Positions 15,920 to 23,519 of a stretch of DNA of 64,000 bases are shown in pieces. Position 1 is the stretch's first letter, and each line of letters starts with the position of its first letter. A program made the translations under genes and the position numbers. The DNA lies in NCBI GenBank assembly GCA_947455215.1, contig CANGNA010000007.1:1-64000 (forward strand), in the 5' to 3' direction. Source of the stretch: Chitinophagaceae bacterium. Its GTDB lineage: Bacteria > Bacteroidota > Bacteroidia > Chitinophagales > Chitinophagaceae. A model generated the notes under the pieces. That model ran no database searches, was not told where the DNA came from, and saw nothing but the letters and a program-made list of their open reading frames with translations.

Positions 15920-17290
15920 ATGCAAGAAAAAAACAGCTACGACCGTTGGTTCAGGCTGGCGATGGGCAAATTCTATAAGGGCAGAGTACGTATGGCTGTA
16001 TTACAGGCATTTCCCTTCTGGATAGCATCGCTCATCACCGGGCTTGTGGCTATTGTCTATGCCAGGCTGTTTGCCATGTCGGAAAAGCTGTCTCTGACTA
16101 TTATACATGAGCATAGCTGGTTCCTGTTCATAGTAACACCAGTTTGTTTTGTAGCAGCATGGTGGTTGGTGAAGCGTTACGAACCAAAGGCCGCAGGCAG
16201 CGGCATACCCCAGGTAATGGCGGCTATAGAGCTGGCCAACCCGCGGTATAATCAGCTTGTAGAAAAATTCCTCAGCATAAAGGTAATAGTGGTGAAAATA
16301 CTGAGCAGCATGCTGATGGTGATAGGTGGCGGTGCCGTAGGCCGCGAGGGGCCAACGGTGCAGATAGCCGGCAGTATATTCAGGAAGGTTAATCAATTGC
16401 TCCCCGATTCGTGGCCCAAAGTATCTAAGCGCAATATGATCATCACCGGGGCGGCGGCAGGGTTGGCGGCAGCCTTTAACACCCCATTGGGCGGTGTGGT
16501 ATTTGCAGTAGAAGAGCTGGCCAAAACACACATCAGCTTCTTTAAAACGGCCATATTCACATCGGTTATTATTGCGGGGCTTACGGCGCAGGCCATCATT
16601 GGTCCGTACCTATACCTGGGCTACCCCGTAGTGAATGGCCCATCTGCATTTGTGTTTGTTTATGTGATACTGGTGGCACTGGTGTGTGGTGCCGGTGGCA
16701 GCTATATGAGCAAGGTGATAGTGCAGGTAATGAAGTGGAAACGCACCTTTAAAAGCCGCAAGTACGAGCTGCTGTATGTTATAGGCTGTGCACTGGTGTT
16801 TGCCGCCATAGCCTATTTTGTAAGTCATGCCATACTGGCATCGGGTAAGGAAGAGATGACCAGGCTGCTGTTCGAGAAAGATAAATCGGAAGGATGGGTA
16901 ACACCTATTCTTAGGATGATAGGTCCTGTGCTATCGTTCACTACAGGTGGTGCAGGCGGTGTGTTTGCTCCGGCGCTTACCGCAGGGGCTACCATTGGCG
17001 GACTTGTAGCACAGCTGGCCAGCCTTACCGGGGTAGATACTAATATACTTGTACTATCGGGCATGGTAGCTTTTCTTACAGGGGTTACCCGGTCGCCATT
17101 CACATCGGCCATACTGGTGCTGGAAATGACCGACAGGCACAATGTGATCTTCCACCTGATGCTGGCCGGGCTGGTTTCGAGCGCCATAGCTGTGCTGATA
17201 GATAAACATTCATTCTACGAACAACTAAAGCACCTGTACCTGGCCGATGTATATAAGGAGGAGAATGCGAAAGCGGCTAAAACAGATTAG
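15920..17290 (+). CDS. ClC-type chloride channel or Cl-/H+ antiporter
   Basis: Polytopic inner-membrane protein of 456 residues from the ATG at 15920. The ion-path motifs are visible in order: GSGIPQ, GREGPTVQ (with the gating Glu), GGVFAPAL, and about ten membrane segments. The long C-terminal CBS domains of many channels are absent. Retention of the gating Glu fits either an exchanger or a channel. Start: ATG after the preceding terminator hairpin; the longer frame from 15854 would read through that hairpin. Confidence 0.9.
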   Translation: MQEKNSYDRWFRLAMGKFYKGRVRMAVLQAFPFWIASLITGLVAIVYARLFAMSEKLSLTIIHEHSWFLFIVTPVCFVAAWWLVKRYEPKAAGSGIPQVMAAIELANPRYNQLVEKFLSIKVIVVKILSSMLMVIGGGAVGREGPTVQIAGSIFRKVNQLLPDSWPKVSKRNMIITGAAAGLAAAFNTPLGGVVFAVEELAKTHISFFKTAIFTSVIIAGLTAQAIIGPYLYLGYPVVNGPSAFVFVYVILVALVCGAGGSYMSKVIVQVMKWKRTFKSRKYELLYVIGCALVFAAIAYFVSHAILASGKEEMTRLLFEKDKSEGWVTPILRMIGPVLSFTTGGAGGVFAPALTAGATIGGLVAQLASLTGVDTNILVLSGMVAFLTGVTRSPFTSAILVLEMTDRHNVIFHLMLAGLVSSAIAVLIDKHSFYEQLKHLYLADVYKEENAKAAKTD

Positions 17291-17308
17291 CCATTCCTTC
17301 CCAATTGT

Positions 17309-17377
17309 TGTGTACCTACGGCACACTGAGTTTATTTATAACCTGTATCTACAAACCTTTTGCCACCTACGGGGCAA
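17309..17377. repeat. paired hairpins sharing an ACCTACGG loop
   Basis: Two neighbouring hairpins in the 118-base gap between ClC and the kinase gene: GTGT-ACCTACGG-C-ACAC (17310-17326) and TTGCC-ACCTACGG-GGCAA (17360-17377). Stems differ but the loop octamer is identical, which suggests the loop is what is conserved. Similar elements with a CTACGG-type loop are common in Bacteroidota intergenic DNA (recollection, not checked). Confidence 0.6.
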
Positions 17378-17408
17378 TAACATTAGCTAAAACTATCTGT
17401 AGGTATCA

Positions 17409-19352
17409 CTATATATACTTCCTGTAAGCATTCAGCGATTGCAAATAGGCTTCGGCCTCGGCTTTGGCAGTGAGGATGTCTTTTATCTGGCTTTGTATCA
17501 GTGGCCGCTTATTGCTGATGTTCACCTTATGGTGATTAAGTGCCTGGTACTCTACCCTTATCTGGTGCTCCAGTTTCACCTTCATATTCTCTATATCTAC
17601 CGATACCTGTGTAAAGCCACGTTGCAGGCGGTCTTGCTCGGGTATATAGTTGAAGCCATTGGCCATTTGCAGCTGCCAGTCGAGCAATACGCGGATATTC
17701 TTAGGGCCTATGCCTGCTACCTTCTGGGTGAGCAGCAGGGATATATCGGCAGCATTGCGGATGCCGGCGCTCAGCAGCAGATTCTTTTTAGCGGCACCGA
17801 ACGATGGTATGGTGTGCGACTGTATATCGAACTGGCGCAGGTACATATGCCACTGCTCATCGTATAGTTCTTTTTCCTTCTGCTGTTGCAGCTTGTACAG
17901 TTCTTCGGGCAGCTTGCGGAAGCTTAGCACCAGTTGCGCCAGCCTATCCACACCCGCTTTGTAGGCCTGCAGATCGGGCGGATTATTGTACAGCTCTACC
18001 AGCTGGTTATACCGGTCGCTCAGCCTCACCACCTCGCCCATGGCGTTCATAACAGCCTCTTTGGCACTTTTGCGGGTGGGGCTTATTTTATAATGCCAGA
18101 GCCAGGTAACAACAGGCGCGGCAATAAACCCTACCAGCAGGTGTATATTGGCTACCAGCAATAAGGTACCCACAAACAATACCACCGCCAAAGCCCAGTG
18201 CAACCCTATTTGTATATACTGGGAACGGGAAACAGGCTCAGGTGCCACAGCAGGCACAGAATACGACTCATCCCAAGGCTTCAGGTGCAGTTGCTCTACC
18301 CTGAAACCATTCACAAATTGGTCTATATCACCAAAGCGGCTATTGGCATTGAAATAACTATCATCGAGGAAGTACATGATGCCCCGCTCTTTGCGGAAAG
18401 CGCACCAGGGACACCCCTGCAACCCCGAAGGATAGACGTGTATCCTCGATTCCCCACAGGTCACCATTTGCAGCAGGAAGTTATCCAGCTCGCAGGCCCA
18501 GTCGGCGGCGGCAGGGCGTTCATTGGTCTCGAAAGCCTGGTGAAAGTAGTTGCTGAGCGCAGGGGTAAGCGCCGCTATATCAAAACTATCCTTAGGGGGC
18601 GATAGCTTCTTCTTCCTGGCCGAGGTGGAATAAGCAAACTCCCGCATCTTGATGGCCGTTTCCTCGTCTATATCTGCCGCTGTTTTATTGCGCCCGGCAA
18701 AAGGGTGCCTGCCCAGGAACAGCAACTGGAAAATGAGTACCGCCATAGAGAACACATCGGTATTGGTAGTGCGCACCACCTGCTCAAAGGTTTGCAGTGC
18801 CAGCAGTTCTGGCGGGGTATAACGGGGCACACCTACCTCGCAGTAGAAATAGCCGTCATCGCCCCTTACCTGGAAAGAATCGCAGTCTATAAAGGCCACC
18901 ATACCCTGTGCGTTGATAAGGATATTGCCCTCGTTCACATCGCCCACTACCAGCCCTGCCTCGTGCAGCTTGTGGAAGGCCACCGCCAGGTTGCGCGCCA
19001 CATGTACCAGGAAGTTGTACCCCTTATCGGGGAACATACGCTTCCGGTCCAGCGGACTGAAGATCATATGCAAGGGCATGAACCCCGACAGCTTGCGCAT
19101 GATAAAACCACACACACTGCCACCGGCATCGCGCACCAGTGCCTGTGGCCATGCAGCATAGGCATCTATGGCAGGACTGCGCATCAGCACCATTTTGTGC
19201 AGTTTCTGCACCCGTTGCGGGGTAAGCGGCTCGGTATAGTGCTTTAATACCATATCAGCGTTCCCCTGCAGTTCATATACCACGCCCTCACCACCCCTGC
19301 CCAATTCTCGGGAGGTAGTATACTGCATATTATCTGAACCGTGGAACGTCAT
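17409..19352 (-). CDS. membrane-anchored Ser/Thr protein kinase with C-terminal helix-hairpin-helix
   Basis: The 647-residue protein (from the ATG at 19352) has a eukaryote-like kinase domain at residues 15-300: Gly loop LGRGGEGVVYEL, Lys37 in MVLKHY, catalytic VVGDVNEGNILI (Asp138), metal-binding FIDCDSFQV in place of DFG, and PPEL in place of APE. A GCPWCAF cysteine pair (about 314-317) follows, then one or two membrane helices (384-418), a coiled region and a helix-hairpin-helix segment (about 545-575, QKVAGIGPKNIRVLL). It is the third gene of a vWA/PP2C/kinase set, but a repeat and its own promoter separate it from PP2C. The upstream Met at 19394 lies before that promoter and is rejected. 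Confidence 0.9.
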   Translation of the reverse strand: MTFHGSDNMQYTTSRELGRGGEGVVYELQGNADMVLKHYTEPLTPQRVQKLHKMVLMRSPAIDAYAAWPQALVRDAGGSVCGFIMRKLSGFMPLHMIFSPLDRKRMFPDKGYNFLVHVARNLAVAFHKLHEAGLVVGDVNEGNILINAQGMVAFIDCDSFQVRGDDGYFYCEVGVPRYTPPELLALQTFEQVVRTTNTDVFSMAVLIFQLLFLGRHPFAGRNKTAADIDEETAIKMREFAYSTSARKKKLSPPKDSFDIAALTPALSNYFHQAFETNERPAAADWACELDNFLLQMVTCGESRIHVYPSGLQGCPWCAFRKERGIMYFLDDSYFNANSRFGDIDQFVNGFRVEQLHLKPWDESYSVPAVAPEPVSRSQYIQIGLHWALAVVLFVGTLLLVANIHLLVGFIAAPVVTWLWHYKISPTRKSAKEAVMNAMGEVVRLSDRYNQLVELYNNPPDLQAYKAGVDRLAQLVLSFRKLPEELYKLQQQKEKELYDEQWHMYLRQFDIQSHTIPSFGAAKKNLLLSAGIRNAADISLLLTQKVAGIGPKNIRVLLDWQLQMANGFNYIPEQDRLQRGFTQVSVDIENMKVKLEHQIRVEYQALNHHKVNISNKRPLIQSQIKDILTAKAEAEAYLQSLNAYRKYI

Positions 19353-19369
19353 TGATGTATTAAGCCCGG

Positions 19370-19377
19370 CAAAGGTA
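19370..19377 (-). promoter_or_regulatory. -7 element of the kinase gene
   Basis: On the minus strand TACCTTTG fits TAnnTTTG, 17 bases before the ATG at 19352. It gives the kinase independent expression from the vWA-PP2C pair. Confidence 0.6.
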
Positions 19378-19395
19378 TTAATTATAGCAGGCAAA

Positions 19396-19425
19396 GACGT
19401 AACACTTGAAGTGTTGCGTTACGTC
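19396..19425. repeat. family D hairpin (left border of the D-A-D unit)
   Basis: GACGTAAC / GTTACGTC arms around CACTTGAAGTGTTGC, containing the GTAACAC word seen at 19634, 26689, 44620 and 45696. It lies immediately left of family A copy 2. Confidence 0.65.
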
Positions 19426-19436
19426 TGTTTTCAAGC

Positions 19437-19555
19437 GCCGCTGTCCTGTCTTCAGACTGACAGCCCACCTGCAGACGTATTCGTTTTCTGATTGTTGTGA
19501 AAGTGTGCTTAATTATCCCGCCCGATAGCTGTCAGTCTGAAGACAGGACAGCGAC
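19437..19555. repeat. family A palindromic repeat, copy 2
   Basis: Arms 19437-19464 and 19528-19555, complementary at 27 of 28 positions, around a 63-base centre. An AT-rich tail (TGATATTATAAAGAATAGCA...) follows on the right and resembles the tail of copy 4. The copy sits between the PP2C and kinase genes. Confidence 0.9.
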
Positions 19556-19633
19556 TGATATTATAAAGAATAGCAATAACATACATACAGCTATGGCAAC
19601 GACAGGGTGACACTCTGTAGACAAAAGCATAGC

Positions 19634-19672
19634 GCGTAACACAAAAGCGGTACACTTTATGTTACGTTACGC
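19634..19672. terminator. family D hairpin overlapping the PP2C stop codon
   Basis: GCGTAAC (19634-19640) and GTTACGC (19666-19672) pair around a 25-base loop. The right arm contains the PP2C stop codon (19667-19669), so on the minus strand the hairpin forms right at the end of translation. It is also the right border of the D-A-D unit. Confidence 0.55.
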
Positions 19673-20431
19673 TTTTAGCCGGGTGGCCAGGAGTAGTGTC
19701 TTGTCGTCGTCGGTGCGGGCATTGATGGCTGTGCTGTCGAGGTATTCTTCCAGGCGGCGGTTCAGGATGGTGCGTTTTTCAGCGGCATCGGCCAGTCGCA
19801 GGGACGGGAACAGGGCGTTGAAGAAAGGTTGGTGTATCTGCTGCTGTTCGTAGTTGAGGGCCAGCATCTGCAAGCCATCGGTAAACAGGGCCACTTCATC
19901 TACCGGCTCATCAAGCACCAATATCTTCAGGCTGCCAAAGTTGGGATCGTCTATCAAAAAAGAGGTGGCATTCTGATATTCCCCGTTATCGGGCCACCAT
20001 ATGTGGGCATAACCGCTGTCGGTAAGCCTGGCTATGGCCCCATCGCCCAACTGAAAGAAGATGGCCTGTGCAGGGGCTATGCAGCAGCCCAGCAGTGTGC
20101 AGGAAAAATCGTTCAGTTCGGCTTCTACGGCTGTAGCCTGCTTTTGCAGTATGTCATACACATCTTCCAGCACGGCATATACAGCGCTTTCATCCAGCTC
20201 CTTGCCCGACTGCAGCCAGGCTGCCATCCGCTTCACCACCTCCTGCGTTACCGTGGCCGATGCTTCTGCGGCATACAGGGCACTGCCTGCCCCATCGCTG
20301 GCGCAGCAGAGCAGCACATCATCGCCGTTCTCGTCTTGCACTATATCAAAGCGCGCGGCATCCTCGCATTCGTTGCCTGTAGCAGTGTGCGATGTACCTT
20401 TTACACTCTTACCTATAACCTGCCAGCTCAT
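19667..20431 (-). CDS. PP2C-family protein phosphatase
   Basis: The 254-residue product dephosphorylates Ser/Thr, probably countering the neighbouring kinase. Metal-binding PP2C motifs are in order: ASDGAGSA (about residue 44-51), GDGAIARL, LFTDGLQML and the closing DDDKTLLLA. Its ATG overlaps the vWA stop as ATGA, which implies translational coupling; the longer frame from 20518 would run back into the vWA gene and is rejected. The stop lies inside a family D hairpin. Confidence 0.92.
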   Translation of the reverse strand: MSWQVIGKSVKGTSHTATGNECEDAARFDIVQDENGDDVLLCCASDGAGSALYAAEASATVTQEVVKRMAAWLQSGKELDESAVYAVLEDVYDILQKQATAVEAELNDFSCTLLGCCIAPAQAIFFQLGDGAIARLTDSGYAHIWWPDNGEYQNATSFLIDDPNFGSLKILVLDEPVDEVALFTDGLQMLALNYEQQQIHQPFFNALFPSLRLADAAEKRTILNRRLEEYLDSTAINARTDDDKTLLLATRLKA

Positions 20432-21102
20432 AGTTCGCTCCAGCCGGTAGGTGGTAATAAATTGATCTGGCTGCCGGGGTTCTTGCTCGATACCATCTTC
20501 ATTGAGGCAGACAACCACTGGAAGAACTCGCGGAACATCAGCCCTTTCAGCTTTATAGGGGCGCGTACCGATATCTCCTTCAGGATGTCCATATTGGCAC
20601 CTTCCACACCTATGGCAAAAAAGGCAAACGATTTACCGGCCTCGCCCTCGCGTACTTTGGCAGCAGCACGGGCATATTCGTCAGTAGGGGCACCATCGGT
20701 TATCAGTATGATCCACGGTTTGTAGTACGATATACCGGCATCTTTATACTCCTTTTTGCGGCGGGCCACCATATCTATGCCCATGCTTATGGCTGCACCC
20801 ATGGGGGTATCGCCTGTAGTATCAAGGTAGCGGGGATTGAAATTGGGTACTGTATGGAAGTCGGACTCGACCGTTACCGGCCCAAAGGAGACAACAGCCA
20901 CCTCTACCCTTTTAGTGGCCAGGGCATCCTGCAGCAGTTCGTTCTTAAAGGTGCGTACGCCGTCGTTCAGCTGGGCAATAGGCGCGCCACCCATAGAGAT
21001 AGAGGTATCGAGCAGCAGCACACAAGGGCACCGTGGCTCGGGGTTATCGGCAAAATTATCGCTGCCGAAAGGTATCTGTTCAAAAGAAATGTAGTCGCTC
21101 AT
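20428..21102 (-). CDS. TerY-like von Willebrand factor A protein
   Basis: The 224-residue product is a near-complete vWA domain with an intact MIDAS: DTSIS (about residues 32-36), the Thr in GDTPMG, and ITDGAPTDE. Its closest type is TerY, a metal-binding partner in tellurite-resistance-like clusters. First gene of the vWA-PP2C-kinase set (minus strand). No TerD, TerC or other ter gene is within this window, so it belongs to the phosphorylation branch (TerY-P triad) rather than a full ter operon. The upstream 264 bases contain a CGCAAAG repeat cluster. Confidence 0.88.
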   Translation of the reverse strand: MSDYISFEQIPFGSDNFADNPEPRCPCVLLLDTSISMGGAPIAQLNDGVRTFKNELLQDALATKRVEVAVVSFGPVTVESDFHTVPNFNPRYLDTTGDTPMGAAISMGIDMVARRKKEYKDAGISYYKPWIILITDGAPTDEYARAAAKVREGEAGKSFAFFAIGVEGANMDILKEISVRAPIKLKGLMFREFFQWLSASMKMVSSKNPGSQINLLPPTGWSEL

Positions 21103-21140
21103 AATTGATACTTACGCCTGGAAGTGTGCTTTGGGTTTAA

Positions 21141-21205
21141 CGCAAAGAGCGCAAAGGTCTATCGCAAAGAGCCGCAAAGGTATTGAGCAGGCTGAGGGCG
21201 CAAAG
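21141..21205. repeat. cluster of five CGCAAAG repeats
   Basis: CGCAAAG occurs at 21141, 21150, 21163, 21173 and 21199, irregularly spaced, in the gap between the divergent vWA and cysteine desulfurase genes. Read on the minus strand each gives CTTTGCG, which resembles the TTTG of the -7 element, so the cluster could affect triad transcription (inference). Confidence 0.55.
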
Positions 21206-21326
21206 CACACTTTAAACGGGCTATTTTAATAATTGATAAAGATACGTCAAAATGCAGGTGAGCGCAAAACACAGCATATTAACAACTGCCTGAACCAGCG
21301 CACTATATAAAACCAATGAAAAACTC

Positions 21327-21334
21327 TAAATTTG
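21327..21334 (+). promoter_or_regulatory. -7 element of the cysteine desulfurase gene
   Basis: TAAATTTG fits TAnnTTTG, 32 bases before the ATG at 21367. Confidence 0.6.
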
Positions 21335-21366
21335 CAAATTCCAACACAAAAAACCACGATATATTA

Positions 21367-22500
21367 ATGAGCCGGATCTATTTTGATAATGCTGCTACTA
21401 CATCGCTTGCCCCCGAAGTGCTGACCGCTATGATGCCTTTCCTGACGGAAAAGTTCGGTAATCCTTCGTCTGTATACTCTTATGGCCGCGAGACCAAGAT
21501 GGCTATAGAGAATGCCCGCAAGAGTGTAGCCCGCATATTGAATGCCAATCCCGGCGAGATATTCTTTACTTCGGGCGGTACCGAGAGTACAAATACGGCC
21601 CTCAATGCCGCCATTCGCGACCTGGGTTGCAAGCACATCATCACATCGCCACTGGAGCACCACGCTACCCTGCATACGGTAGAATACCTGGCACACAGCG
21701 GCCAGGCCAAACTGAGCTATGTGAACATACTGCCCAACGGCCACGTGGATATGGCCCACCTGGAAGAACTGCTGACCGGCAGCCCCCACCGCACCGTGGT
21801 GACCCTGATGCACGCCAACAACGAAATAGGTAACCTGCTGGATATTAAGGCTGTAGGCGAACTGTGCCGCAAGTATGATGCCATCTTCCATTCTGATACC
21901 GTGCAGACCGTAGGCCACTACCCTTTTGATCTGAAAGACCTGTATGTACACTTTTTGAACGGTGCCGGACATAAATTCCATGGCCCTAAGGGTGTAGGTA
22001 TATTATATGTGAACGAGAACATCCACATAAAGCCTTACCTGAATGGTGGCAGCCAGGAGCGCAATATGCGTGCCGGTACAGAGAACCTGTATGGCATCAT
22101 AGGTTTTGCCAAGGCCCTGGAAATGGCCACAGAAAACTACACTACCGACAGCGCTCATATACAGAGCCTGAAGAGCTATATGGCAGCACAGCTGAAGGCC
22201 AACTTCCCGGGCGTTACCTTTAACGGCGATGCTGAGGGCCGTAGCCTGTACACAGTGCTTAATGCTTCTTTCCCTAAGAACGAGAAGTCGGACATGCTGC
22301 TGTTCAGCCTGGATATGGCGGGTATCTGCGTAAGCGGTGGCAGTGCCTGTACCAGTGGTGCCACCTCGCTCAGCCACGTCATCAAGGCCATCCACAACGG
22401 TAAATCTGAAAGCATGGTGCCTATCCGTTTCTCATTCAGCAAGCACAATACCAAGGAAGAAGTGGATGCGGTGGTGGAGAAGCTGAAGGAACTGGTGTAG
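21367..22500 (+). CDS. cysteine desulfurase (NifS/IscS-type)
   Basis: PLP enzyme that takes sulfur from cysteine for Fe-S clusters and thiolation. The 377-residue product begins MSRIYFDNAATT, a classic class V start. Also visible: HHATLHTVEYL, HSDTVQTVGHYPF (PLP Asp), NGAGHKFHGPKGVGILY (Schiff-base Lys) and the sulfur-accepting Cys in GGSACTSGA. The upstream ATG at 21316 precedes the promoter and is rejected. No iscU or sufE gene is adjacent, so the specific role (IscS, NifS or tRNA thiolation) is open. Confidence 0.93.
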   Translation: MSRIYFDNAATTSLAPEVLTAMMPFLTEKFGNPSSVYSYGRETKMAIENARKSVARILNANPGEIFFTSGGTESTNTALNAAIRDLGCKHIITSPLEHHATLHTVEYLAHSGQAKLSYVNILPNGHVDMAHLEELLTGSPHRTVVTLMHANNEIGNLLDIKAVGELCRKYDAIFHSDTVQTVGHYPFDLKDLYVHFLNGAGHKFHGPKGVGILYVNENIHIKPYLNGGSQERNMRAGTENLYGIIGFAKALEMATENYTTDSAHIQSLKSYMAAQLKANFPGVTFNGDAEGRSLYTVLNASFPKNEKSDMLLFSLDMAGICVSGGSACTSGATSLSHVIKAIHNGKSESMVPIRFSFSKHNTKEEVDAVVEKLKELV

Positions 22501-22553
22501 TGAGAGCGGATAAACAGCGCGGAGAAAGAGGGTAAGACATTACATAATTGCTT

Positions 22554-23450
22554 ATGCTATCAAAACAGTTTCCGAACCTGGATTGGGTAAGAAGGCTCAG
22601 AAATGACGCCACGGATACTGCGGCCCCCAAGTGGAACAATATAGCATTGAACGTAAAATGCCGCGAGGCTTACCGCACAGGTGTGGAAAGTCCGTACTCA
22701 TTGTTCATGAATGTAAGCGGGCATAGCTACTGCAAGGTGAACAGCAGGCACTATAAGGTAGAGACTGACAGCTTCCTGTTTACCCGCCCCGGCGACCAGT
22801 ACGATCTTGTTATTGACAACCTGCAACAGACGGAGACCTTCAACATCCATATCAATAAAGACTTTTTTAACGAGGTAGCCCGGGATATTACCACGCCTCA
22901 GGCACAGTTACTGGATGGTACTGCCACATCACCCGCACAACCATGGCTGTTTACGCAGCTATATGGCAAAGACGAGGTACTGACCGGCTATACCCAACTG
23001 CTGGCACAGGCTAAGGATAAGACACAATTCGATATAACGCTGGCCAATATGACGGCCCACCTGCTGAAGACTGATGAACAAACACAACGGCAGATAGCAG
23101 CCCTGCCTGCCCTTAATGCCACCGTAAGAGCAGAACTATACAGCAGGCTGATACTGGCCAAGGACATAATACACAGCCACTACGACCGGGAGCCCGACCT
23201 GGATGAACTATGCAGGGAAACAGCCATGTCTAAATTTCATTTCCTAAGGATGTTCAAGGCCGTATATGGGTTAACGCCCTATCAATACCTGGTAAAGGTA
23301 CGCATGGATAAGGCCCGTGTATTACTAAAGCACACTACCCTGCCCGTTTCGGCTATATCTACAGAACTGGGTTTTGAATACCCCAACTCCTTCATAAAGG
23401 CATTCCACAAGGCATATGGGGTAAGCCCCCTGCAATGGCGGAAAACATAA
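22554..23450 (+). CDS. AraC family transcriptional regulator
   Basis: The 298-residue product has an N-terminal sensor domain (residues 1-190, cupin-like: HSYCKVNSRHYKVETDSFLFTRPG) and a C-terminal double helix-turn-helix (about 205-298; DLDELCRETAMSKFHFLRMF and the second helix pair ending GFEYPNSFIKAFHKAYGVSP). Ligand and targets are unknown. It starts 53 bases after the desulfurase gene, which might be autoregulation or simple adjacency. The TTG two codons earlier is less likely than this ATG. Confidence 0.92.
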   Translation: MLSKQFPNLDWVRRLRNDATDTAAPKWNNIALNVKCREAYRTGVESPYSLFMNVSGHSYCKVNSRHYKVETDSFLFTRPGDQYDLVIDNLQQTETFNIHINKDFFNEVARDITTPQAQLLDGTATSPAQPWLFTQLYGKDEVLTGYTQLLAQAKDKTQFDITLANMTAHLLKTDEQTQRQIAALPALNATVRAELYSRLILAKDIIHSHYDREPDLDELCRETAMSKFHFLRMFKAVYGLTPYQYLVKVRMDKARVLLKHTTLPVSAISTELGFEYPNSFIKAFHKAYGVSPLQWRKT

Positions 23451-23519
23451 AGATGGCTGAATGCCAAACCTTTTATATTATCTTAGCCGTCTTTATCACC
23501 AACCTTGAAATCTACTAAC

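Noticed and set aside
20428-21102. Complete tellurite-resistance (ter) operon
   Set aside because: Only the TerY-like vWA is present, with PP2C and kinase; no TerA, B, C, D or E protein is in the window.
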